From Beroe ovata (taxonomy: Eukaryota > Ctenophora > Nuda > Beroida > Beroidae), in the NCBI GenBank assembly GCA_946803715.1, contig CAMPET010000169.1, forward strand, positions 69,191 to 133,190: a stretch of DNA of 64,000 nucleotides. The letters run 5' to 3'. Of the stretch, positions 23,240 to 36,045 are shown piece after piece (position 1 is the stretch's first letter; each line of letters opens with the position of its first letter). A program made the position numbers and the translations under genes. The notes under the pieces are model-generated. The model made no database searches, was not told the DNA's origin, and was given only the letters and a program-made list of their open reading frames with translations.

Positions 23240-26200
23240 TTATTCGCCGTCAAGTATTTTACTCATCTTCCCTTGGAGTTTCTGCTCGTCATCAGAGTCG
23301 AGTAGAGAGTAAACAACGTCCAGTTTTGCTCGGAGCTGCGACTGAACGGCCAGAACTCGCGACAGTTTCGATTGTATTTGTTTAAGTGTCTTTTCACCTT
23401 CGCCCTGCAAGCAACCGACATGAAAGTAGGTAAGCAATAATAGTAGGTAAGCAATAATAGTTCGATTGGTATCTGAAGAATTATAAGTTTAAGTGTGGTA
23501 TTTCGCGCACCCAAACCTTTTGTTTCCTAGATAAGATCTCAGATACGTTAGATCCCTTGAAATCGTATGGGAAGGCACCCCTCCAAGTCAGCTTATTTGG
23601 AAACACTCTGCCCTGTGAGAACTGGATTTGAGTACAAGTAGGTAATGATAGAACACTCTGCCCTGTGAGAACTAGATTTGAGTACAAGTAGGTAATAATA
23701 GAACACTTAGCCCTGTGAGAACTGTATTTGGGTACTAGGTAATAATAGAGCACAACAATCAGAGTGCAAGAAATGGAACTTTATCATGGTAGTGAGACGC
23801 CAATGGCATGTTCTTCAAATGTCAGGGCATCAAATATGCTAATAAACACCTACCTTAGGGAAGGAGGTATCGGGTTTAGATATGGGCATTTTCTCTCCCA
23901 GGAAGATTTGGTTTATCCGCTCAGCAGATCTCAGCAACTTAGAAGTTCTGCGAGTTTCAGCAACATCTATGATAGCCATACCGGTCTGAAATTAGGTATT
24001 GTCACAACGATACTCACCAATACTTTACTCATACTAAAGTACTATACTCATACTATACTCATACTATACTCATACTATACTCATACTATACTCATACTAT
24101 ACTATGCTCAAAGTCTGCGAACAGCGTCCAGCTACAGTTATCATTTACAGGTAAACGTTCATCATCAATCAATCATCAGTCATCAGCAAAAAACATCAGT
24201 TTTTACTAAAAACTCATCGCTCTTCAGTCTTCAGCAATCTCTCATACACACATCACCGAATACCCACCAGCAAATTCATGAGAATGACCGGGAATAGAAA
24301 CAGAAATGCAGCATAAAGAGGGTATGTTGAGTAGGGAAATTCCATGGGATTTTCAGCGTTGATATCGTACGGAACGTAGTACATGTCAAAGTTCATCTCC
24401 CCAACAAACATAGTGATCAGCTTCGCAAGAGTGAATCCAAGAGTGCGGAATGTTCCAAACTGAAACAAAATAATTCAAATGGATCACAAATCAAGTAAAA
24501 CTTAGATAACTTACAAAGGGATACTGGTTTGTGACGTCAGAGCATGATATGACGTCACAGGATACTAACTGTTGGACCGAGGGCCATGTAGAAGAAGAAC
24601 CAGAACGGGATAAAGAAGAGGAATATGGGAAAAGCAACCCAGATGAACGTCTTGATGAGGATACTGATCATGAGGACGTATATGCCAATGTAGGGCAGTT
24701 TCTTCAGTGACATCAACATGCTGAACCAAGACCAAACAATGGAGTAACAGCCTATCTGAGCAGAGGTGATGTTGATATCATCGGTGAAATTCATCAGTGA
24801 AATATATCATCAGTAATTCATCAATCATAAGACATAAGTTACATCAGTTATTCATCAGTTATATCAGTGAATCGCCAGAAACCTGCAATCAAATGAGGGG
24901 CTGGGGGATGACCCGGTGTTTTAGGAAAAACTCACCTCCCACTGCCAGTAGGATATCTTATCAGGACTAATAAAGATAGACAGGACAAATATGATGGTGA
25001 AAGCGAATCCGGTCAATTCAAGATAAGTGCACGGGTCCCTGAAAAACGGAGATTGTTGATAACTTGAAGTTAGGAGGTCTAGGTTGGCAGAACTGTGGAA
25101 TGAAAGAAATGATTGAATTTGAAAGATTATAACATTCTATTAACCTGAAGTAAGCTACCAAGTTAGTGCTAGCTTGCAGTACCTCCGTTCCCATTCTCAC
25201 ACAGATGAAGAAGATGGAGAAGCAGGAAGCAATGGATAGAACGGTGGTGGGTCTCTCTTCATCAGAGAGTGGGTTCACCTCAAACAGTGCGTACATCCTG
25301 CGAGAAAATAATGGGAACTGTGATACCTAATGAGGAATTGGGGTTTATAATAATCATCACTGTGATTAGAATTATGAACAGCTATGATGTGGAGTTCAGA
25401 ATTCAGTTAAAGGCACTCAGCAGAAAGTTGCTTATAGAAAGGTGTACTGTGTAAAAGCACTCACGTGACAAAAACAACTAGAAGAAAGTTGAAAAGAGCA
25501 TTGAGATAACAGGGGAATTTCCCATAAGCGTTCCATTTGTAAGTGATCAGAGAATTGACTAGAGGATGATCAAGAAGCTCAATTCGGTCGTGGTTTAACT
25601 GAGTGAGTGAGTGAGTGAGTGAGTGAGTGAGTGAGTGAGTGAGTGAGAGAGAGAGTGAGTGAGGGAATCAGTGAGTGAGAGAGACAGTGAGTAAGTGAGT
25701 AAGTNTCTGATTCTATCACACTGTAGTCGAATGCTGCCCAGTACTCTGGCTTATCAGCAGGTGTTATGTCATCTCCGTCTGTACACCTGAATTGACCTCA
25801 TCACTCATCATTCATCTTCACTAAGAAATCAGGAAAATCGCTAAAAAGTCCGTCTCACTATGTTTTGTCACTATGTTTGTCACTATGTTTGTCACTATGT
25901 TTTGTCACCATGTTTGCATTCCTCACCTATCGAAAAGGTATTTAGCTTGCTCTGGGTATCGTATGATCAGTTGATGGAGAGGATTGCCGTTGATGTGTTC
26001 ATCCTCTTCCTCATGGCTATCGTTCAACATCTTCAACACAACCATTGCTGTATCAACAGGCGGTGAATCTGAGGAATACATATCTTACATGATAGGGGTC
26101 AGCCAGTGTAATTATAAATCAGGGCTCTTGATCGAAATATGCGACTCTTCCATTGACACGGACCTGGCTGTCTCGCGACCTTCTTCGGTGACACACTCTG

Positions 26201-29200
26201 CTGAGTTCCTGCTTTCTGGTTCCCCATTGATCTCCCGTTTTTCTGATTCCCCACTTTTTGTTTGGTTGGTGAAGCCGCTCTACCCTGAGCTCCAGGTGAC
26301 GGTCTATACCGGGCTGCCATTGCATCCCTCCACTTGCTAGACCGGAGTAGAAGCGCGACAATATTCTCATTGTTACTCTTGATAGCAGTGAGCAGGGGGT
26401 TATCTCCGTGTTTGTTGAACGTGTTCACAAGACAATTTTTATCAAGGAGCAGTTTTGCAGCCAGCTCCTCCCCCACTTGGGCTGAATAGTGAAGTGGAGT
26501 GTCGTCATTCAGATCTACAGCATCTACCTGAGCTCCCTCGCTTATCAGTAACTTGACAACAGCTCCAGAACCAGACTTAGCTCCGAAATGTAGTGGTGTG
26601 ACACCTCTAATGTTGCGTCTGTTCACATCAGATCCAGCAGATATGAGTGCTCTAGGGGGTTACATATCATCATCAGTGCTAGCACTATTGAGAAAAGGCA
26701 CTATTATAACCATCACACGAATATGGCACAATTTCCCTGAACTCTGTACTTTGACAGGGAATGATAGTAGATGATATCCCCAATACCTGCAGGACTGTAG
26801 GTGACCGTGTTTAGCAGATAGGTGCAGTGGGGTGTTCCCAAGTCGGTCTTCATACGAGACACACAGAGCTCGGTGAGTCGTCATCATATCCAGACTCCTG
26901 ACATGAATGATACCGTTAATAATGTGACCTTTCGTTAGTTATAAGTGATGTCGTTGGAATAAAGGATTGGACAAAATTCTGTCAAAATTCAGATACTCAC
27001 TCATGTCTCCCTTCCTCGGCTGCCAAGTGGACAGCAGTCTTCCCCTGCTTGTTCGTCCGACTCAAATCATAGCCTCGGTCCAGTAGTGGCTGAGCAGGAA
27101 TAAGAGCTTAGGATTTTGATATCAGAAGATCAATTGGACCACGAGATACGAATATTTACAGATTTTACAACGCAGCGAAAACATAGGCACCTGAAAACCG
27201 TCTGTATATAATGAATGTAATAAACCACACGACCACCATACCTGAAGACACATGATGAATCCCTCTCTAGCCGCTGCATGTAGTGGTGTATTGTGTGAGT
27301 TGTCAATATCATCCTCAATCGTGTTATCAGTCATCAGTGTCATCAGATACCGAACAACTTCAACCCTGTTCTTTAGAACTGAGACAGTATAAATCTCATG
27401 AAAAAAGAATACGAGACTTCATATAGATCTACCTGGAATACTGGCTAACAGAAATATGCGTCGGGAGGAATAAGATTATCAGACTTGTACCTGCGTGGAA
27501 TATCGGAGTGAGACCAGAATAATCGTGTGCCCAGTGGCTTGCTCCTTTACTGACAAGCAGCTCGGCAATGTCCATGGTGTCGTTGGACGCACATGCATAC
27601 ATAAGCGGTGTCTCGCCATGTGCATCTTTACATTCAGTCTCAGCTTTGCTGTACAACATGAGCATTATTCGTAAAGATATCATTCGATTATGGTGTTACT
27701 GATTGATCAGCAAGAATGAGCGATGCACTAACTAGTTCACGATGAGAGTCTGAGCAGCAGTGAAGTGTCCATTTTGGCAAGCTACATGGAGAGGCGTCTG
27801 ACCAGCTTCATTCACCCATTTATTATCAGCACCCGACTGTATCAACACATCAATAATGTCACTAGCGCCCCCAGCAGCGGCGCAGTGAAGTGCAGTTTCA
27901 CCAGTGTCTGTAGCATAGTTAATGTTGATGGATTCCTTGTTAGGAACTCCATCTCGGCCAATCTGAGTGAGATACTTGACCACCTCCAGGTTCTGGTGCA
28001 GACACGCGTACAGTAGCGGAGTCCTTCCCTCACTGTCCACACATTCCAGGTCAGGGATGTATCTCCCGTTTTGACCGGGCGAGGACTCCACCAGTGCCTT
28101 GACAATTTCCGGGTTACCATGACAACACGCCATGTGGAGTGGCAGCTGTAGCTTCCTGTAATGTGGATTGTGGGTGATTATCTGGAATAATAGTTTATAT
28201 TGAGAGAAGTACATATGTACTTATGTCGACAGGAATGTAGAAAATGTGATATCTGAAGGATTACCCATTTTTTATGTTAGTTAAAGGTTTGGTATCGAAT
28301 TCGAATAACAGGGAGGTCACACAGTCAACATGTCCATTCCCAGCAGCCAAATGAAGGGCAGTCATTCCAGCTTTGCGATTCCGTATGTTATCTAGACGAA
28401 AAGGTGCCATGATAAGGCATATAAACTCTTAGAACCTCAATAGTATCTAACCAAGCTACTTAAACTGTCGTTGGTTGACTACCTGCTGAAACACGTATTT
28501 CACCTGTTAAGTCTAGATCAATCTTCTTTTTGATAGAGTTATGAATGAGAGCTCTCAAGTTTTCCAGGAGTCCCTTGGTAGCACATGCATGGATAGGTGC
28601 AAGGCCAAACTTTCCCTGTAAATGGCGTAACTTTGAACTTGCTGAAAAATTTTTGAATGGTTTAGCTTAGCACAGAGCCATCTAATTTCACCAGACCTGT
28701 AGATTAGGGTCAGCACCATAATCAAGAAGAATCTTTATAATGTCTGCCCTATTAGGAGTTCTTGCTGCCCAGTGTAATGGGGAGCATCCATCAACTCCAA
28801 CAACGTCCACTCCTGAGGCATGAATAATTGAAAAATTGGAGAGTAAAAACAGCATCAACACCAAATCCGTTGGATGGTTGGCATAGGAACCTCCAACTAG
28901 ATTAAGGTCGAAAGGGTCAAATTCTTTGTGCATAAGTCGTATTTGAACTCATTTCAACAGGCTACTGTAATCATATGACAGTTAGAAACTTGGACAGACA
29001 CAATTTTAGGTCAATTGGACAATCATGGAAGTGAAGTGGTGGAAATAAAAAGATGCACACTACAGTAAAAGCTGCCTACTATTGCTAACATTTGGGTGTC
29101 TTTTCCCTTCCTTGTGCAAACATACAGGTTAATAGAAGAGCTGATATAACCCCTAATCTGCCAAAAAACAAAGACTAGACACTGCTAAAAACGGAACAAT

Positions 29201-29515
29201 AAGCACAAACCAGCTTTGAATTTGTCCAGAAGAAGTTTGACTACAGCTATGTTGCCAGAGTCAGCAGCATAGTGCAACCCAGTTGCACCATCAACTGGAT
29301 TTGCATCATTGACACTAAAATGACCTTTTTTCAGACACTCCTCAATACTATCTATATCCCCATCCTCGCAAGCCTGAAGAAATTTTTAGTTGGGGAGAAT
29401 AGGTATGATGGGATAGAAGGTGAAGTTTACAAACCAAATTTGAAAAAATAGAAGTTCATCAGCAATCGTTTTATAGTTCAAAGTTTACCTGAAAGAATCT
29501 CTTAATCCTCCCCAT
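23240..29515 (-). CDS. TRPA: TRPA-type cation channel
   Basis: Non-selective cation channel of the sensory TRPA family, acting as a tetramer in the membrane. Twenty-one exons: 29489-29515, 29211-29373, 28697-28812, 28504-28615, 28265-28391, 27733-28155, 27491-27648, 27242-27378, 27001-27089, 26787-26897, 26164-26651, 25927-26068, about 25706-25786, 25465-25598, 25145-25297, 24936-25038, 24570-24755, 24268-24459, 23854-23985, 23517-23612, 23240-23404; about 1,110 residues. Sixteen ankyrin repeats can be counted from TGLHYAADSGN to NPLLTAIKSNN (residues 30-600). A basic Gln/Lys-rich linker follows, then the pre-S1 segment (NHDRIELLDHP), S1-S4, S5, a pore helix reading LITMFVGEMNFDMYY, and S6 ending LFLFPVILMNLL. 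The C terminus is a predicted coiled coil (EKTLKQIQSKLSRVLAVQ). Phases agree throughout except at exon 13, whose donor is lost at the single n at 25705. Length and layout match animal TRPA1, but orthology within TRPA is not settled. Confidence 0.93.
23602..23750. repeat. 50-bp tandem repeat, three units, containing a splice acceptor
   Basis: Units begin near 23602, 23652 and 23702. Each holds aacactctgccctgtgagaa or a variant. Read on the minus strand, unit 1 supplies the acceptor TTCTCACAG/GGC used by the TRPA exon 23517-23612; the other units repeat it upstream in the intron. Confidence 0.85.
24040..24106. repeat. 11-bp tandem repeat, unit ACTATACTCAT
   Basis: About six units in the TRPA intron between exons 23854-23985 and 24268-24459. 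Confidence 0.8.
25601..25704. repeat. GTGA tetranucleotide microsatellite abutting a TRPA exon
   Basis: On the transcribed strand it reads (TCAC)n and runs directly into CAG/TTAAAC, the acceptor of the exon at 25465-25598, so it serves as that intron's pyrimidine-rich tract. It ends at the isolated n at 25705. Confidence 0.85.
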
Positions 29516-31470
29516 GTTTACACTTCAAGGATCATATCCTATAACGTTTGATTTAATTGGCATATTGATACTTGATTTCATTCAAATGAAAAACAAGTCT
29601 TAGAGAGCTATTTGAGAAAGAATACAAAGGTTGAGTGGATCTGTTTCTTTCTAATCCAAGGATTGATACACGAGGAGGAAGGATCTAAACTGTGAATCTT
29701 CAGCAGTTACCTTACAGACACAAAACGTCAAGACCCTCCCCTGTCAACTCCAATATGGATCTCAGTATCAACAGGTGGCAAGACAGAACAAAAGGGTTTC
29801 AGCCCACTGTTATACCCCTCACAGCTTACAACTGCAAGAATAGTTCAAGTCTTTGCGAGTGCGTCAATTATGAAGGCAGTAAATGAGCTACTGTGGCATT
29901 CCAATTTTTCTGATTTCAGTGCCACTGAAGCTAAGCTACACTGCATATATATCAGTGCAGATATTCGGAATACACGACTTCTAGAATACCCAACGTGGCA
30001 ACGTTGCGAATACCCAACAAAATTCGAAATTATGGATCAGTATTCAGTAGAATGGAATGATGGCGCCGCACAACATCTGGTGCACATTGCATTATTGCAA
30101 TGTGTAGTGCACACTGCAGTACTGCACATATTTTTTCGGCGCGCGGCGTGACTCAATTAGCTCAATATTCATGGCGCACATGCCGCGTAACGTACTTATA
30201 CTGACATGATTATTGATCATCCATAATACTTTATAGATTTTGACTTAATGGGATCATGTCGAAATTTTAATTGAATAGCTGATTATATAGCTGGCAGCTT
30301 TGTCAGATTTCATGTGACCTCTCGTCCTCTCTAAGCTATGAAGGTGGCGCGCGAGAAACAGATGTCAGACAAAATCTACAACTGGCAGCTGCAGCATGCG
30401 GACGCCAGACAATTACTTTTATACTATTATTCAATTGAACTATGTAGTATAATTCAAACTATAAAGTGTCACAAGTTTGAAGTTACAGATTACACTCAAT
30501 ATTGCAATACTCATCTTCCACCTTTTGGCACATTGAACATTGTTCAATGTGCCAAAAGGTGGAAGATGAGTATTGCAATATTGAGTTCAATGAACAATCA
30601 GCATCAACTTCAAACTCCATAACATTAACAATTAACATTTAACATGTACATATTCAAATTCAATATTGATTTCGATCGCAGTTCGCGTTATCGCTTATAT
30701 TTACTTCTACAGTCTATTTGTCCAGCATACCTTTTATAATGTATATTGCATAACCTATGAACTGAAAGTAAAGTGGTTGATATATTAATATGCTACTGTA
30801 TGATCTAAATCAGTCACGGTACAAGAAAAGAAGATTTCCTTTCAACTCCAACTAAAAATTGTTTCATTGGCTCATCGCTTTGCTCTTTATCGTCTATGAT
30901 TCAAGTGTACTAAAGATACATAATATTAACAATTACAAAGCATCCATGAAACGTTCGCAAGTCAACAACTGCCCTTGTTAATATTTGAGGTAACAGTAAA
31001 GTAACGAAATCCGATTAAAGATAATTTACATGATTAAATTGTAATTACATGAAAACATTAAAATTAGTCAATCTGTATCAATCAATGTCTGATTCAGGGA
31101 AATTTATTCCGAAAAAATAATTCGTGATATACAAGTGAGCTGCGGATCATTCTTCCGACCTCCCTTCATCAAAATAACAGTCAAGATAACCCCTCTTTAA
31201 TCACATACAAAGCTTTATCAGTTGTCATAATTCATAGTTCGGATTCGATACATCAAACTGGCGGTAATCAGTCGCCAGAATTCTTAACTCCCCTGCTGCA
31301 AATTGGCATCCACCGATTCGCCAAGCATCAATAGCCATAACTCCAAACCTCACCGTCCATTCACCAACTCACCTCACAACTCACTCCCATCTCACCTCAC
31401 AACTCACTCCATCAAACTTACCTCACTCCCAATTCTGACAGGCAGATTATCATCACCAATAGTTGCAATC
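29516..31470. other. intergenic between TRPA 5' end and WAVE 3' end
   Basis: Contains the presumed TRPA promoter, a small hairpin near 30079-30110 (GTGCACATTGCA with its complement), a GC-rich patch at 30130-30190 and a 93-bp perfect palindrome at 30494-30586. No exon found. Confidence 0.5.
30494..30586. repeat. perfect 93-bp palindrome (46-bp arms, 1-base centre)
   Basis: The left arm 30494-30539 and right arm 30541-30586 are exact reverse complements around t30540. The innermost bases are gaaca-t-tgttc and the arms open with ACTCAATATTGC. No target-site duplication is seen, and the arms do not resemble the terminal repeats of other elements here. Confidence 0.95.
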
Positions 31471-34400
31471 CTACTCCTCCCAATCATCGCCCGAACTCTC
31501 ACTATCTTCACTCTCGCTACACTGCATTACCGCTCTGCGACTGAGAATACTCATGACATCCATTGAGGCGTAGTGGTTCTCCGGCTTAGGTTCAACTGTA
31601 ACCTGGGATATTAGCATATTGCATTCGACATCATTGTATTGTAACACTAGCCGGTGCTAGCATAAAACCAGGAATCTCATCTAAAAATGGAGAGTCTAGT
31701 GTTAGCATACCTTCCTAAGAGTATTGATAGAATACTGCTGTATAGAATCTAGTAAATTCTGAGGTTTCCCCATCCCATCTGTCGCTGGTTTGGGCGCGGC
31801 TGGTTTCAGATGGGATGCTCCGCTCGGTATCAGTTGAGGTGCACCACTAGGTGGCAAGGGTGGCGCAGGTACGCCGGGCGGCCTGGGTGCTGGCGGCGCT
31901 GGTGGGGCTGGCGGAGCGGCGGGTGCCGGAGGGGGCGGTGGTGCAAGTGGTACAGTACGAATCTGGAATGAGTTATGTTATATATTGACTATTTTTGCCG
32001 CTCGGGGATACCGGGTATAATTTACAGTAAATACTCACCGGCTCATCATACACTGGCTCGTCCTGGTGCTGACTTTCATACTGTGACGATGGATACGGAC
32101 TATCATTGGCCGGGTGATGGTAGGACGGATAGTCATTGGACGGAGGTACCCTGGATTAAAGAGATATTCAGATGCAAATGACCTTCAGAATTCAGGTTTC
32201 ACTTCGAAATTGAAAAACACGCGCGCGCGCATACTTCGCGCCACACTTATCAGTAAAAAGTAGGAAGTAAATCGCGCGTTACTGTAAGTACTGAGTGTTC
32301 TTCCTAGTCATTGACATTTGATGATGGCTGGGTAATGAATGTAATGGTAAACAACAGAAATGGGGATAAAGCCGCTCTTAAGCCACTCACGCTCGATAAT
32401 GCACACGAAATACATTTTCAACTGCGTTATTCTTGGACGAAACATGAATGGTATTAGATATACATCGCTGTAAGGAATTTTATTGAGGAATGAGGCTGTG
32501 GTGATGGAAAATGTCCTTCCTTGTATGTAGTTGAGAGGAAGTAGAATGGTATTTTTATATTCTAAAGTTGGAAAAGTGGTGTTACATTTCAATGTTTACA
32601 CGCAAGACACAGTTATCCAGTAATTTCGTATCGCTCCTAATCTCATATTAACAGGAAGATGTTTGTTTTACACAAAATTTGATCTATGCCCAACAGATAT
32701 CATGATAGGTAGCACTCATACGAAAATCTCCAATTCACGAGGCATCGAATTGAGATATCCTCATAAATTTTGATTTCCAAACAAACGCGTCATTTCTAGG
32801 GAATACTAACTGGTATGCCGCCTCGAAGGGGAGGGGCGGCGCCAAGTCAAACTCTGGAGGTGGCGGCAGTCTGTCATTCTGCTCTATGTGTACTGGCTAA
32901 GGGCGTTTTGTGTTACGATCTATACAAACTGTATACAGACAGTGAATACATTGTGTACATTGTGTAAACTTTGTGTATAGTGTGACATTTGCAGGCAATT
33001 AGCGTGTCAACACAGTGAAACTGCCAAATGATAATTCTAATACACTGATACACCGTGTAACATGTGTCCAGAATGAACGCATCCTAGGGATCCTGTCAAG
33101 ATGAACATAAACCTGCAATGGTGGGGGTTCCACAACGTCCTGTCTGTACTCTTGACCATCTGAAACACAAGGAAACGTTACATATTATGGCTTCTTATTC
33201 ACAGGATGTGAAGATTACTGCCACGTTAGTGTGAGTACTGCCAAGTGAAGAGAGCTACTATCTTGGTGCTAACATCCACCGACTTAGGTCACACCATAAC
33301 CACTGATAACGCTAGGGTATAACGCTGAAAGCGCTAGGGTGTGGCAGGCAGTGATTCATGACTGAAACATAAATACCTACGACATACGTAAGTTAAAATC
33401 TTCCGTCTTCCAAAACAGTATCGTTAGTCCTTTGACAACTACAACAAGACGCGACCACCAATATCATGGATTGAAACATGACAAGGTTACAATAAACACA
33501 CACACCGTAAGAGACGAAACTGTCGTTGCATGACGCATCAGCAGCATCAACTTTTCTAACTCTGCTTTCTGTCACTACTCTGTTCCCTAGCAGATAACGG
33601 TCTATCAGGCTGCAACTGAAGGGAAAATACCCATATACCCCTTAACCCCCCTCCCCCCCTTTGAGCGATGTCCGGCTGAGTATAAGATAAACTAGGGGGT
33701 TACCCGACTCTCCCTTAAATTGGAGTGAGTAGGTATCGTACCTAGTGCGTCGACTTTGTACTCCTTTACGATAACAGGTCGTGGCTCCTTCTTATTCACA
33801 CTCTGCTTCTTGTTTTTCTTCTTAGTTCGGGCCTGATACACAAGCGTAATGAACACTTCGAGCATATCATGAGGGCATCCCTACTGGAGACATATAGCAC
33901 ATGAGTTTAGATGCTTTGATCTGATGGGGAATGTGACATGGGTTTAACTGTAGACGGGGAGATATTGTGTGTGCAGCCGACACTGAAATAAGGTGAAATG
34001 TTGGGGCTAGAGAATGTTCCCCCTGCTTGAAACATAATAATATGATAATAACAGCTGCCCATTCACTAATAGTTGCTTATTTACTACACTAAAGTTACTT
34101 ATTAGATCTACAGTGACAATTAGAATAGAGGATTAATTGTGGGTTTAATACTTTAATAATACATCACGTCTCACACTGACTTGTCAGCTACATTTTGTCA
34201 GTTTACACTGCTACAAAGCACGCTATTATTAAGCCATATTTGGGACAAAACGTGGTGAATAATTTGGTTTATATTCCTCCTTGGCAAAATAATTCAAATT
34301 GCGGATTCAGATTGTGAAATGATCAAACGGATTGTCCGATAGTTCGAAATATTAAATTACTGGACGATGACTGATAAATTGTGTCATTGAGTCAGCATCA

Positions 34401-36014
34401 TTGATCATCATTATCTGAGCTATGTGCATTGTGCAAAGGATAAAACGGTCGGTAAAGAGAGGAAATCCTAGGATAAAAACAAAACAAATTATAGTGTATC
34501 AAGAATGACCTATAGTATGAGCTGTATGTTGGGTTTACACGTATCTTAGAAACAGCAGAACAGTTGCTGTATGTGAGGAGAGAGAGAGAATATGGCAATG
34601 GCCGTGCTCATAATGTAGGCTGGTGACTTGTCCACCAATATGATACCTATCCCAACTGTCGGAATGTGCGCGGGTTGTCTTGCGGGATTTATTTGTCACG
34701 GGGGACGGGTAATATGAGCAACACATGATGACTGAACTGTAACAGATGACTTAGTACATTGAATTGATAGTCATAAAATCTGGTAATATTAGAGCAAAAT
34801 ATTATCGCTATAATGAGATGAGCAATTGGACTAATATCATTAAGAAGATATCATATAATTATCATATGACTTAATCACAATTCACACTGAATTTTGTCAC
34901 TGATGAGGTTTGTAATGAACATTTTCTCTTCGCATCTGTTCATCGCTATGAATATCACTTCAAAGGAAACAAGGAATTATGAAACTATCGAGAATATGCC
35001 GAAGCCGATAAATGCATTTTAAGAAATTTTTTCTTCACTCTGATGAATAAAACTCACCCGATTACTAGCTTCAAACTCCTTCTGCATTTGAGCTATCCAA
35101 ACTCTCCCGAAATAATGCGGGTCAGTGTACAGTGTGGTGCAGTCCTTGCCATCTTCCCGCAGGCTCTTGAACATCTGAGGGATTTTCAGTAGGGAATTCT
35201 ACGTTTCAAGACGCTTCAAGACTCACTCCACAGAAATAGCACAGTAATATAACATGGGATAGCGGCGCGAGTTTCCCTAACCGGAAGCGTAAACCCCCTT
35301 GTGAATCGGACTTTGGATCCGTCGGCTCAGTCTACTCACTCGGGGCAATATACTGTATAAGTCACTTAGCATTGAACTGGAAATACCTATACAGTGTCTC
35401 GGGACAGTGTCGTTATCAACCTATTCGTTTTACTTTGATTTACTTATTCAGTTCTTCCCCTCCATTGATTCTTATCTCCAATCCCCCCGTCTGTCTAAAC
35501 TGTGAAACTCAGAATTCCGGAGTTCTGGGTGGCCCAGGGGTACGGTGGGACGAAACCCCTCCGTTCTCTCTTGCCACTTGCTGATACTGAGATCCAAATC
35601 GCTGTTGACAGGAGAGGGCCTTACATCTGTAGGGTAACCGCTGATGATTCGCAGTTTAGATTCTTCCCTCCCTTATGTCAATCCTTGGATTAGAAAATCG
35701 ATATCCAGTATTTTGCTATGTTTGCAGTATACCCATACACCTCTTTGGATTCACAAATCACACCGTAGTAACTCCACAGTTACACCACAGTAACACCACA
35801 GTAATAGAACAGGAAAAGCGATTCTTGGGAGACTTGGACGTGAACTTCGATCACAACGTAACGCGTTTTGCAATTGACTGTTACAGTATAACGGGACGTT
35901 TATACCATAAAAAGCATGGCACCTTAAACATTTCCAGTTAACTGGTCTATGACACAGTGGGTCAATTGGGGTGCATAAATATGTCTGTGTGCGACGTACA
36001 TAGGTGTTTGTGCT

Positions 36015-36045
<31 letters not shown>

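Noticed and set aside
25860-26340. Plus-strand frames over the TRPA locus
   Set aside because: They are antisense shadows of the ankyrin-repeat exons, which are supported by phase and homology on the minus strand.
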